Below are positions 43,212 through 51,607 of a DNA stretch of 64,000 bases, one piece after another. The notes beneath the pieces were generated by a model. The model was not told where the DNA came from. It saw only the letters and a list, made by a program, of their open reading frames with translations, and searched no databases. This DNA comes from Cyclobacteriaceae bacterium (lineage in GTDB: Bacteria > Bacteroidota > Bacteroidia > Cytophagales > Cyclobacteriaceae). Location: the NCBI GenBank assembly GCA_020832305.1, contig JAFIEV010000010.1, positions 124,001 to 188,000 of the forward strand, given 5' to 3'. The first letter of the stretch is position 1; every line of letters begins with the position of its first letter. Position numbers and translations under genes: made by a program.

Positions 43212-44621
43212 ATGAAAAAAACATTTTACCCCGCGAACGTCTTCAAAGGATTTGGAGTATTCGCCCTGGCTTTTGCCTTATTTTTCGCCTGTACCCAGGA
43301 GGAGTTGAATCTTATAGACAGCAGCTCCTCATCCGGAGATCAATTTATCGCACTTAGTGCTGGTCCTTTAGTAGATCCCGTGCTTGTATCGGGAAATCCT
43401 TTTTGTGCTGATTTAAGCATTAGTTATGAACTGACAAGTGGTAAAATTAATTATGAAGGGGGGGCCTTTCAAGGAACTTTTCCTGCTGGTTTTACCATAA
43501 CCGTAACTGATAAAAAGTTTGTTTCCTGGAGTTATACTGATCCAACCGGCAAATATTGCCTTGATGGTATTTCAATTATAGTAAAGGGTGGGCCAAATGC
43601 CAACGTTTATACCTATGGACCAGGTATTGATGGAGATTCAGGCCTGAGATCCCCAGATGTTGGTGTTGGAAATATCGCTGATTTAAGTAATCTAAGCCTT
43701 TGCTATAATTTGGCAAAAGCTCCGGTCGCACCTGAGGTAGAAGGTGCTGAAGAATGCTATGATGAAGATCTGGTTCTGCGGCCTACAGTCGTGAGTGTTG
43801 AAGAAGGCGCTCATGTGGTATGGTATGATCAGGAAACTGGTGGTAATGTTGTAGAAGATCCTATACTCGACGAAATTGGTTCAAAAACTTTCTGGGCAGA
43901 AGCAGTACGTGGTGGATGTGTGAGCGCTACCCGATCACCAGCTACATTGACCATCTGGCCTTTGCCTGCAGCACCAATCGCATCACAGGATGAAGTTGAA
44001 GAATGCTTCGAAGAAGGTCTTGTACTTGATGCCCGTCATTATGTATCTGTTCCTGAAGGTGTTCATATAGTATGGTTTGATAAAGATGGCCATGAAGTTG
44101 CACATCCAACCCTTTCTGAAATCGGTTCGGTTACCTATTATGCACAAGCGGTAGATGAAAATGCTTGTGAAAGCGAACTTACTCCTATAACCCTTACTTT
44201 ATTGGATTGCCCCGATGAAGAATGTTATAATGGCGAAACTGCATGGGCGGCCAATGGCAACGCTCCAGGTTCTCTGAGATATACCAACAGAGGCAACTGG
44301 GCCACTTATGTAGCATATGCAATGAAAACCGTAAATGTTTATGCCGGCCAAAACATTTTAGTAGGTACAGCTACTTTTGGTGCTGTTGTTGATGGTATGG
44401 TTAAAATCACGATCGAACTTGACGGTGCTAAATTTGACGAAGATGCCGGTGAAAACCTGAAAATCCAGGATTATGCAAAAGCACCATCCGGCAATCCTTC
44501 TCCAGGCTTGTTCGCTCATAAATTTTCGAAATCCGGAACATCTGCTGAGGTTTGGGTGCCAGCGAATCACTTCTACGGTGTACACATCGATGCACTGGTG
44601 AAAGTTGAATGTGCACATTAA
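43212..44621 (+). CDS. Lipoprotein with tandem Ig-like (PKD/T9SS-associated) repeats
   Basis: The start at 43212 gives MKKTFYPANVFKGFGVFALA and a lipobox at ALFFACTQ, for 469 residues. Two repeats of about 80 residues lie at about 180-265 and 270-350: VEEGAHVVWYDQETGGNVVE with IGSKTFWAEAV, and VPEGVHIVWFDKDGHEVAHP with IGSVTYYAQAV. These are the Ig-like modules common in surface proteins of this phylum. The N-terminal region (CADLSISYELTSGKINYEGG) and the C-terminal domain, whose WAANGNAPGSLRYTNRGNWA is typical of ice-binding/adhesin-like C-termini, have no function I can name. It is flanked by its own promoter and terminator. Confidence 0.7.
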   Translation: MKKTFYPANVFKGFGVFALAFALFFACTQEELNLIDSSSSSGDQFIALSAGPLVDPVLVSGNPFCADLSISYELTSGKINYEGGAFQGTFPAGFTITVTDKKFVSWSYTDPTGKYCLDGISIIVKGGPNANVYTYGPGIDGDSGLRSPDVGVGNIADLSNLSLCYNLAKAPVAPEVEGAEECYDEDLVLRPTVVSVEEGAHVVWYDQETGGNVVEDPILDEIGSKTFWAEAVRGGCVSATRSPATLTIWPLPAAPIASQDEVEECFEEGLVLDARHYVSVPEGVHIVWFDKDGHEVAHPTLSEIGSVTYYAQAVDENACESELTPITLTLLDCPDEECYNGETAWAANGNAPGSLRYTNRGNWATYVAYAMKTVNVYAGQNILVGTATFGAVVDGMVKITIELDGAKFDEDAGENLKIQDYAKAPSGNPSPGLFAHKFSKSGTSAEVWVPANHFYGVHIDALVKVECAH

Positions 44622-44647
44622 TTTTTGTAATACTTAATTAATTTATA

Positions 44648-44674
44648 AAAACCCGGTATATCCGGGTTTTTTTA
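44648..44674 (+). terminator. rho-independent terminator after the Ig-repeat lipoprotein gene
   Basis: AAAACCCGG and CCGGGTTTT arms around a 5-base loop, followed by further T residues. Confidence 0.88.
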
Positions 44675-44810
44675 TGCTTTTCAGGTTTCGGTTATCTCAC
44701 TTTTACCCGGGTAAAGTCTCCCTGAAATATGGAGGAAATACCGGATTTAGGTTTTTCATCAGAACCACTTTGAGTTTGTATTGAGGATTCCTCGGGGAAA
44801 TGAGCAACAA

Positions 44811-44842
44811 AAAACCCCAAAGCTTTAAAACTCCGGGGTTTT
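44811..44842 (-). terminator. terminator of the ribonucleotide reductase gene
   Basis: AAAACCCC at 44811-44818 pairs with GGGGTTTT at 44835-44842. On the minus strand the stem is followed by a T-rich run, about 35 bases after the gene's stop. Confidence 0.7.
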
Positions 44843-44877
44843 TGATTAGATTATTTTGTGTATCAGAACCAGACGTC

Positions 44878-47169
44878 TTACAAAGTATCGCAGTTTCCTG
44901 CCAGACAGGCCAGTTCCTGTGCTGCCGTGGTATAGTCTTCTTCTTCGTACCTGTAAATCTTGCTGAAATCGATATTAGGGAATGCTGCCACCCTGCGATC
45001 GTATTCTTCCTGGGTGATCTCCTCGTAAGGCATCTGATCAAAGGAAGCATCAAAAGCAGGAAGGAAAGTAATACCTCCGATTTTATCCTGGTTCTCCCAG
45101 GTCCATTGTATGATATCGATCACTTCATCGGGTTTGTAAGTAATGGTTACACTGGGGTTATGCTCCGTATAGTGTATTTTATTTTGCAACCAGTATTCAC
45201 ATTGTTCAATCGCAGTTCGGTCATTACGCGTAATGGCTGACTCCGGTGATTTTACCGGGAAGTGAATAACGTAGGTATTGGCATTCTCCTTGGTCTGTCC
45301 GTTTTCTGGATCCATGGGCACACCAGCGTTTTTCAATACTTTAAATATGGGTGTATGCGCACCTACCCTTACATTTCTCACATAATACTTCGCCCAGCGT
45401 GCATGTAGGCCCGGAGAGCAGTTGAGTAATTGAGAAGAGTTACCTGATGGTTTCACACAGGTCACAGCCACTGACTGATTGATGCCAAGAATTTTAGATA
45501 CCTTTTCATTGGTTTCAATAGCTACCTGACGCATGATATCCTGATTTTCTGCGAGCTGTGCTGCGGGACAATCCAGCTGTCCGTTGATATCTACCCCAAG
45601 CAGTCTTTCTTCTTCACAATTCATTCTCCATTCCTTGCGCAAGCCCGGGAAGTGGGTAGCCTTACTTTGAATGGTTCCCAATATGGTCGCCAGCTCTACT
45701 TTTTCTTTGAGGTCTTCTATGGTATCTCCATCACGGGCTACCGCTACAGAAAGATTACAGAACTGGAAGGGCCTCAAAATGATCTCACCACAAGGGTTGG
45801 TACCAAATACAGCTTCTTTTCTTCTTTCGGGTCGTGTATTAATGGCTGCCTGACGGTTAAATATACCTGGCTCTCCTCTTTCTGAGTTCACCATATCGAG
45901 TAAGAAGGTGGCGATTTCGGCCTGGGTAAGTTTTCGGTTTGGCCATACTGCTGAGTTGTTGGCATTCCATCTTTGTGGATTTTTCTTCCAGAAATCGCCG
46001 TCTTTGCAATGGCGCATTTCCATGTCGTTGTAATCAAACAGAGATATCATGGCAGTACGACGAACACCTCCTGAAACAGCTGCTGTGCCAATGGCACACA
46101 TAATGTCGTGGGCATCGATAGATCGTAGGGTAGTACCCTGACGCGCCAAAATGCGTGCTTTGGCAAATTCAAACATCTGCTTTAAAGGTTCAGGGCCTGA
46201 AGCTCTGCCACCTTTAATTCGCAATACAGCACCAGCCGGTCTGATCAATGAATAATTAAAGATAATATCGCCACCATTAAACCAGGTCTCCAGGGCAATC
46301 CTCAGGGCATCAGCCCATCCTTCGGTGCTGTCTTCAATGACATAGTGCAAAGGCGCTTCACCTTTTTGTCTTTTTATACGGGGTAATTTTTCGATATAAG
46401 CATTCTCTACAGAGTACCCTACACCGCATCCGCTCATAGAAATGATCAAAGCTTCTACAAAGGAATCGATACTGTCTACCGGGAGATATGAACAGTTATA
46501 TAAGGCAATATTGTTTCTTCGCGCTGCCGGACCTGCCATAGCCAAAAGACGCATGGAGGGCATAACTTTCATTTCGAGGATGCCATGGCGCAATCGCTCG
46601 TAGGTATAGGGCGTGAGGCGAAACTCTGATAATTCTTTCAAAAAATCAATAGTGCGATCAACGGTTTCCACCCAGGTCTCACGACGACCCTGTATATAAC
46701 TGAATCTTGCGTATTTATCATAGAACTGGAATTTTTGTATTTGTGTAGGAAAGTATTTATCAGCTACTTCAAATGCTTTGCGCACTTCCTCGGGAACAGG
46801 TCTGTTTTCACGTACTTTTGCCTGCTCAGCCCTGTACAGAATATATTTTTTAGCAGCCTCAAATTCGCGGTTGGCCTGCAAAACCATTTCTACGATGTCT
46901 TGTACAACTTCAACAGATGGCTCAGGATATTTGGCAGATACTATATTAACCACCTGATCAGTGAGTTTTTGCGCATCGAATTTTTCCTTACCCATGCTCT
47001 TGAAGCAACGCTCTATGGCATTCTTAATCCTTTCTGGCTCGAAAGGCACCAATCTTCCATCCCGTTTTCTGATTTCAGCAGGCTTTTTAGCCGCCTTTTC
47101 ATTTTTCTTCATAACTGTGGCCTGATTTTCATTATCAGGCTCGATTGTGGGTAATGTCTTCTTTTCCAT
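44878..47169 (-). CDS. nrdJ: Adenosylcobalamin-dependent (class II) ribonucleotide reductase
   Basis: 763 residues. It reduces ribonucleotides to deoxyribonucleotides using a radical made from adenosylcobalamin, so no NrdB subunit is needed. Residues about 33-125 form an ATP-cone. Active-site residues are visible: the disulfide pair C226 (LYNCS) and C471 (FQFCNL), the thiyl cysteine C460 and glutamate E462 in NPCGEI. A C-terminal CLAGNC (C755/C760) has the C-x4-C spacing of monomeric ribonucleoside-triphosphate reductases. It is transcribed alone, with a terminator behind. The 540 bases upstream show no convincing cobalamin riboswitch. Dependence on cobalamin fits the nearby BtuFCD-like importer. 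Confidence 0.9.
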   Translation of the reverse strand: MEKKTLPTIEPDNENQATVMKKNEKAAKKPAEIRKRDGRLVPFEPERIKNAIERCFKSMGKEKFDAQKLTDQVVNIVSAKYPEPSVEVVQDIVEMVLQANREFEAAKKYILYRAEQAKVRENRPVPEEVRKAFEVADKYFPTQIQKFQFYDKYARFSYIQGRRETWVETVDRTIDFLKELSEFRLTPYTYERLRHGILEMKVMPSMRLLAMAGPAARRNNIALYNCSYLPVDSIDSFVEALIISMSGCGVGYSVENAYIEKLPRIKRQKGEAPLHYVIEDSTEGWADALRIALETWFNGGDIIFNYSLIRPAGAVLRIKGGRASGPEPLKQMFEFAKARILARQGTTLRSIDAHDIMCAIGTAAVSGGVRRTAMISLFDYNDMEMRHCKDGDFWKKNPQRWNANNSAVWPNRKLTQAEIATFLLDMVNSERGEPGIFNRQAAINTRPERRKEAVFGTNPCGEIILRPFQFCNLSVAVARDGDTIEDLKEKVELATILGTIQSKATHFPGLRKEWRMNCEEERLLGVDINGQLDCPAAQLAENQDIMRQVAIETNEKVSKILGINQSVAVTCVKPSGNSSQLLNCSPGLHARWAKYYVRNVRVGAHTPIFKVLKNAGVPMDPENGQTKENANTYVIHFPVKSPESAITRNDRTAIEQCEYWLQNKIHYTEHNPSVTITYKPDEVIDIIQWTWENQDKIGGITFLPAFDASFDQMPYEEITQEEYDRRVAAFPNIDFSKIYRYEEEDYTTAAQELACLAGNCDTL

Positions 47170-47710
47170 TGCAAAAATATTTTAAAAATTCCAGGTTAAT
47201 AACACTTAATAGTCATAAATCGTAAGAAGATGCTTTTGTACTTTTCAAATGAAACAAATAATGTCCCAAAATTATTTTCCCGGCAATGACAACTACAACT
47301 CCCACTGTTCTCAGACACAAATCAACACCGGACGGGACTGGCGGGCTTCACCACGATTTATTTCGTTAAACTATCTATTAGCATTTTTTAACACAAATTT
47401 CACTCAGCTTTTTTATCCACAAATTCATTAATGAATCTTTAACTAATTGAAATACATAGTTATATGACCCATTGGTTAAAGAGTTTATTCGGATTTGCGA
47501 ATATTTGTGACACTTTTTGGACTTTTCAATTTATCTGTTTCAAAAATCTACAACCTTTTGTATTGTCTGCATCAACGATTTCTACATGTAAGAATTGTTG
47601 AGTGCCATAGTATCTAACGCTCTAAATAGATAAATCGGTAATTTATTGTAAAATTTCTTAATTTTTTTTATAAGTTGGGCTTTTCTGTTTTACCTTCATG
47701 GAATTGTATC
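47170..47710. other. divergent intergenic region nrdJ / hemolysin-III gene
   Basis: About 540 bases, mostly AT-rich, with one GC-rich patch at 47327-47355. I checked that patch for cobalamin-riboswitch and NrdR-box patterns and saw neither. The promoters of both genes must lie here, but I cannot place them. Confidence 0.45.
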
Positions 47711-48352
47711 ATGTCAATAAAAAAATCTGCCTATAGTGCTGAAGAAGAAAGGGCCAATGTGCTGACTCATTCTCTCGGATTTGCATTGAGTATCCCGGCT
47801 ACTTTTATCATGCTGGGAAAGGCAGCCGCTGAGCCGGATTTCCAGCGGATTTTAGGAGTTTTACTTTTTGGTACAGGCCTCATGATGCTATATGGTGCAT
47901 CCACTTTTTATCATTTGTCACAAGAGGAGGGCCAGCGTAATAAGCGCAGGGTCCTCGACCACTCAGCTATCTATGTATTAATTGCGGGTACTTATAGTCC
48001 GATTACCCTAATCACTTTAAAGAACGAGGGCGGTATGCTCATATTTGCTGTTGTATGGTTCATTGCCATTGCGGGTATTGTTTTTAAATTATTTTTTGCA
48101 GGTCGCTTTAACCTTTTGTCCACCTTTCTTTATCTTCTGATGGGTTGGTTGATTGTGTTTAAATACCAGGCGATCTCAAATCTCTTATCCGATGCGGCAT
48201 TATGGTGGATCGTAGCCGGTGGTTTATCTTACAGTATTGGCGTGCTGTTTTACCTCCTGAAAAATCTAAAATACAGCCACAGTATCTGGCATGTTTTTGT
48301 ATTGGGAGGAAGTTTTTGTCATTTTATGGCTATTTGGAAACATATTTTGTAA
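47711..48352 (+). CDS. Hemolysin III / PAQR-family membrane protein
   Basis: The ATG at 47711 (MSIKKSAYSAEEERANVLTH) gives 213 residues and fits relatives; a TTG 36 bases upstream is less likely. The protein has seven membrane segments and the family's putative metal-binding residues: ANVLTHSLGFAL in helix 1, STFYHLS and RVLDHSAIYVLIAGTYSPIT, and a C-terminal HSIWHVFVLGGSFCHF. The bacterial YqfA/HlyIII proteins are inner-membrane proteins of uncertain role, possibly hydrolases acting on lipids like their adiponectin-receptor relatives. True hemolysis is not implied. Confidence 0.9.
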   Translation: MSIKKSAYSAEEERANVLTHSLGFALSIPATFIMLGKAAAEPDFQRILGVLLFGTGLMMLYGASTFYHLSQEEGQRNKRRVLDHSAIYVLIAGTYSPITLITLKNEGGMLIFAVVWFIAIAGIVFKLFFAGRFNLLSTFLYLLMGWLIVFKYQAISNLLSDAALWWIVAGGLSYSIGVLFYLLKNLKYSHSIWHVFVLGGSFCHFMAIWKHIL

Positions 48353-48451
48353 AGAGGTAATTCTGAGTATTCATTCAGTAATTATTCATATTTTCCTTTT
48401 AATTACATAATAAGCAATGCAATTTTGCATAACAAACAGCCACAACAAAGC

Positions 48452-50233
48452 ATGCCGGGATTTAATAGTATCTTCAGAAAATTTTTGCTTTGGAGAAAGC
48501 GGCATATCAGCGACTCCCGATTTATCATTGCCCTGAGTATCCTTACAGGCTTTACTGCAGGTATGGCTGCGATTATACTCAAGAAGTCTGTGCATTGGAT
48601 TCAGGAACTACTGACTGGGGGCTTTATCAGGGAGTTTGGTAATTATGAATTGGTGCTTTACCCTGCTATTGGCATTTTTTTGGTAGTCATTTTTAAAAGA
48701 TATATCCTTAGAAAGCCTATTGGCCATGGTATTCCCGATGTACTGTATGCCATTTCCAGAAACAGTGGGCAAATTCCATTGTATCACACATATAGTTCTT
48801 TAATTGCCAGCGCTATAACGGTTGGTTTTGGGGGCTCCGTAGGTCTTGAAGGACCATCTGCATCCACAGGAGCTGCTATTGGTTCCAATGTTGCCAAGGC
48901 GCTCAGGGTTGATTATAAACAAATTACTTTGTTAATAGGCTGCGCAACTGCCGGTGCAATTGCCGCCATATTTAAAGCGCCCATTGCCGGGATTTTATTT
49001 GCCATAGAGGTTTTAATGCTTGATCTTACCATGAAAGCCGTTATACCTTTGCTGGCGGCAAGCGCTACTGCGTCCATTACCTCATATATTTTTTTGGGTC
49101 ATCGTTTTATATATGAAGTAAAGGTCCTGGAGGCATTTGAGGTGAACCAGGTTCCCGAATACCTGCTGTTGGGGGTACTCACAGGCGGTGTTTGCATCTA
49201 TTTTAGCAAAGTATATACCTATCTGGATGCCTTTTTCAGAAGGAGGTTAAAAAACTGGGGACAGAGGTTTTTTGTAGGTTCTGTTACGTTGGGAATGTTG
49301 ATTTTTTTCTTTCCGGCTTTGTATGGAGAAGGATATGAAGCGGTTTCTGCCTGCTTAAATGGTGATTATGCGTATATCTTCAATAATTCTATTTATTATG
49401 AGTACCGAAATAGCATGCCTGTAGTGATTTCGCTTTTTCTGGCCATTATTATATTTAAGGTGGTTGCTGCCTGTTGTACTTTTGGAAGTGGCGGTATAGG
49501 AGGTATTTTTGCCCCGGCCTTATTTATGGGTGCCAACACCGGTCTTTTTGCTGCCGGAGTATTGAATTATCTGGGAATTAGTGATATCAGCAGCAGTAAT
49601 TTTGCATTGGTTGGTATGGCAGGGTTGATTGCAGGCGTAGTGCATGCCCCCTTAACAGCTGTTTTTATGATTGCAGAGACAACAGGTGGCTACAATCTTT
49701 TTCTTCCCCTTATGATTGTTTCTGCTATTTCTTACCTAACCATTCATTATTACGAAGACAATTCTATCTATACCCGTCAGCTTGCCCAGAGTGGCGATCT
49801 TTTCACGCACAATAAAGATAAAATGGCCTTGCAGATGCTGAATATGGAAAAACTGATTGAAACAAACTTTCTTACACTGCCAAAGGAAGCCAACCTTGGA
49901 GATGTAGTGCAGGTAGTTTCTAAATCAAAGAGAAATCTTTACCCTGTGATTGATGATGATGGTTCACTTCTGGGCATCGTACACCTTAATAATATACGCC
50001 ATATTATTTTTAACCGCGAATTGTATGACAACACTCCCGTGAGTAGCCTGATGTATTATCCGCATAATAGTGTAGAACCGACCGACAGCATGGAGCGTAT
50101 TGTTGAAAAATTCAATGAAAGTGGCCATTATAACCTGCCGGTCATTGAAAACAACAAATATCTAGGATTCCTTTCAAGGGCCAATGTATTATTGGAATAC
50201 AGAAAATTGCTCAAGCGTTTCTCCGAGAGCTGA
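48452..50233 (+). CDS. ClC-family chloride channel/antiporter with CBS pair
   Basis: I use the ATG at 48452; a TTG at 48425 would add nine residues. The 593-residue protein has the ClC selectivity motifs GGSVGLEGPSAS (gating glutamate E133) and GSGGIGGIFAPALFMGAN, and a YNLFLPLMIVSAISYL helix near the end of the membrane part. Residues about 465-590 hold two CBS domains (FLTLPKEANLGDVVQVVSKS and YYPHNSVEPTDSMERIVEKF), which regulate transport by binding nucleotides. It moves chloride, or exchanges chloride for protons, in the inner membrane. Its end overlaps the convergent next gene by 23 bases. Confidence 0.93.
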   Translation: MPGFNSIFRKFLLWRKRHISDSRFIIALSILTGFTAGMAAIILKKSVHWIQELLTGGFIREFGNYELVLYPAIGIFLVVIFKRYILRKPIGHGIPDVLYAISRNSGQIPLYHTYSSLIASAITVGFGGSVGLEGPSASTGAAIGSNVAKALRVDYKQITLLIGCATAGAIAAIFKAPIAGILFAIEVLMLDLTMKAVIPLLAASATASITSYIFLGHRFIYEVKVLEAFEVNQVPEYLLLGVLTGGVCIYFSKVYTYLDAFFRRRLKNWGQRFFVGSVTLGMLIFFFPALYGEGYEAVSACLNGDYAYIFNNSIYYEYRNSMPVVISLFLAIIIFKVVAACCTFGSGGIGGIFAPALFMGANTGLFAAGVLNYLGISDISSSNFALVGMAGLIAGVVHAPLTAVFMIAETTGGYNLFLPLMIVSAISYLTIHYYEDNSIYTRQLAQSGDLFTHNKDKMALQMLNMEKLIETNFLTLPKEANLGDVVQVVSKSKRNLYPVIDDDGSLLGIVHLNNIRHIIFNRELYDNTPVSSLMYYPHNSVEPTDSMERIVEKFNESGHYNLPVIENNKYLGFLSRANVLLEYRKLLKRFSES

Positions 50234-50873
50234 CAGATAATACCTGATTTATTTTTAAAGCTATGGGTATCAAGGCTATAAAGAAGCTTAGAATTGATAA
50301 TGGGGGCAGCCCACCCGGCCATTCCTGTGGCGTCGTCCATTTATGTATACTTTGCACGACAGAATGAATGGCGGTAAGTGCAAAAATACCATATCCGATT
50401 TCTTTCAGGTTGGGCCAGGGAATGCCTGCCAGCCTTTTGGCGGGCTGAAAACTGGCAATCCAAAGTATGGCCATCAATATCAAAGCCATTATTCCTGTTG
50501 AGTACAGGAAGACGAAATTCCAGGTAAATCCCCCTCTTGCTTCAAAAAAGTGGGGATAGTATTTGGGGGTGCTGAGAAATACACTCATTACAATATGACC
50601 AATGATCATGTAAAACCCCATCAGCCCGCAGCCCCTGAGTAGCAATTGCCGGTGTCTCGATTCTGCACTGATGTCGCAACGTGTCGGCATGATGTATGAA
50701 TAAACCAACAATACCAATCCGGAAAAACTCAGTGATTTATTCAAGGTGAATAAAAAATATTCATTAACATCTAAACCTCTGAAATGGTGGTATCGGATAT
50801 ACAAATACACCATACTGGCACCCATGGTGAAAAACGTAATAAATGCCAGTTGCAATCGCTCTTTAGTTTCCAT
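50211..50873 (-). CDS. Membrane protein, possibly ferric-reductase-like
   Basis: 220 residues with about six hydrophobic helices: LQLAFITFFTMGASMVYLYI, LSFSGLVLLVYSYIM, LMGFYMIIGHIVMSVFL, FVFLYSTGIMALILMAILWI, IGYGIFALTAIHSVVQSI and LSILSFFIALIPIALKI. Histidines within helices (IGHIVMS and ALTAIHS) recall the b-haem ligands of ferric-reductase-like/MsrQ membrane domains, but I cannot confirm the family. Its start codon touches the stop of the nucleotidyltransferase gene (50873), so it is the third gene of that operon. Confidence 0.6.
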   Translation of the reverse strand: METKERLQLAFITFFTMGASMVYLYIRYHHFRGLDVNEYFLFTLNKSLSFSGLVLLVYSYIMPTRCDISAESRHRQLLLRGCGLMGFYMIIGHIVMSVFLSTPKYYPHFFEARGGFTWNFVFLYSTGIMALILMAILWIASFQPAKRLAGIPWPNLKEIGYGIFALTAIHSVVQSIHKWTTPQEWPGGLPPLSILSFFIALIPIALKINQVLSVSSRRNA

Positions 50874-51607
50874 CAGTATAAAAAGTAATGTCCAAACTCT
50901 TCAGCTTTTTTAAGCTTCTCGGGAGTGCCAATGTCGAACCAGTGATGTGCGTCATCACGGTAGCCTGTCACAGGATAGGCCGGGGCAAGATCCAGAAAAA
51001 CGTCTATAATCGAGAAAGCCTTACTCGTATCTTTAGTATATACGTTAAATATAGCTGGATTTATTACATAAATGCTGGAAAATCCATATAAATGTGTCAC
51101 TTTTTTTTCAATTACGCATTTATGCTCTCCTGTATTAGGATTTTTCCAACCTGATAATTGCATTTTTTCATCAAAGACTAAATAGCGCGATGCTTTTCTC
51201 TTTCGCACACACAATGTCGCCATTGCTTTTTGGCTGGTATGAAAGTTGACCAGGTCAGTGAGGTTGATATCACTCAATACATCGGCATTATGTACCAGAA
51301 AAGGCTCCTTTTTATCGAAAAACCAAGAGGCTTTCCAGAGTCCTCCACCAGTGTTCAACAATAGGTCGCGCTCATCTGAAATTTGTATGTCAATACCAAA
51401 ATTTTTGTGGGTTTCTAAAAATTCAAGAATAATATCCCATTTATAATGAATATTGATTATGATTTGATTAAAACCAAAATATTTCAGTTTTCGTATTACA
51501 TACTCCAGCATAGGAATGCCATTGACTGGTGCCAGTGCTTTGGGTAAATCTCCGGTATACTCCCGCAATCGTGTGCCGAGACCTGCGGCAAGAATCATTG
51601 CCTTCAT
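50873..51607 (-). CDS. Sugar-1-phosphate nucleotidyltransferase, MurU-like
   Basis: The ATG at 51607 (MKAMILAAGLGTRL) overlaps the kinase stop by 4 bases and starts right at the nucleotide-binding loop; longer upstream reading would run back through the kinase gene. The 244-residue protein has the signature LAAGLGTRLREYTGDLPKAL, the metal aspartate in HNADVLSDI, and DIGTPEKLKKAEEF at the end. It joins a nucleotide to a sugar-1-phosphate in the cytoplasm. Beside an AmgK-like kinase this matches MurU, which makes UDP-MurNAc from MurNAc-1-phosphate in cell-wall recycling. A mannose or glucose substrate is the alternative. Confidence 0.82.
   Translation of the reverse strand: MKAMILAAGLGTRLREYTGDLPKALAPVNGIPMLEYVIRKLKYFGFNQIIINIHYKWDIILEFLETHKNFGIDIQISDERDLLLNTGGGLWKASWFFDKKEPFLVHNADVLSDINLTDLVNFHTSQKAMATLCVRKRKASRYLVFDEKMQLSGWKNPNTGEHKCVIEKKVTHLYGFSSIYVINPAIFNVYTKDTSKAFSIIDVFLDLAPAYPVTGYRDDAHHWFDIGTPEKLKKAEEFGHYFLY

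Noticed and set aside
47170-47450. Cobalamin riboswitch or NrdR box upstream of nrdJ
   Set aside because: The GC-rich patch CCCGCCAGTCCCGTCCGG superficially recalls riboswitch segments, but the ordered conserved boxes are missing and no NrdR palindrome was seen.
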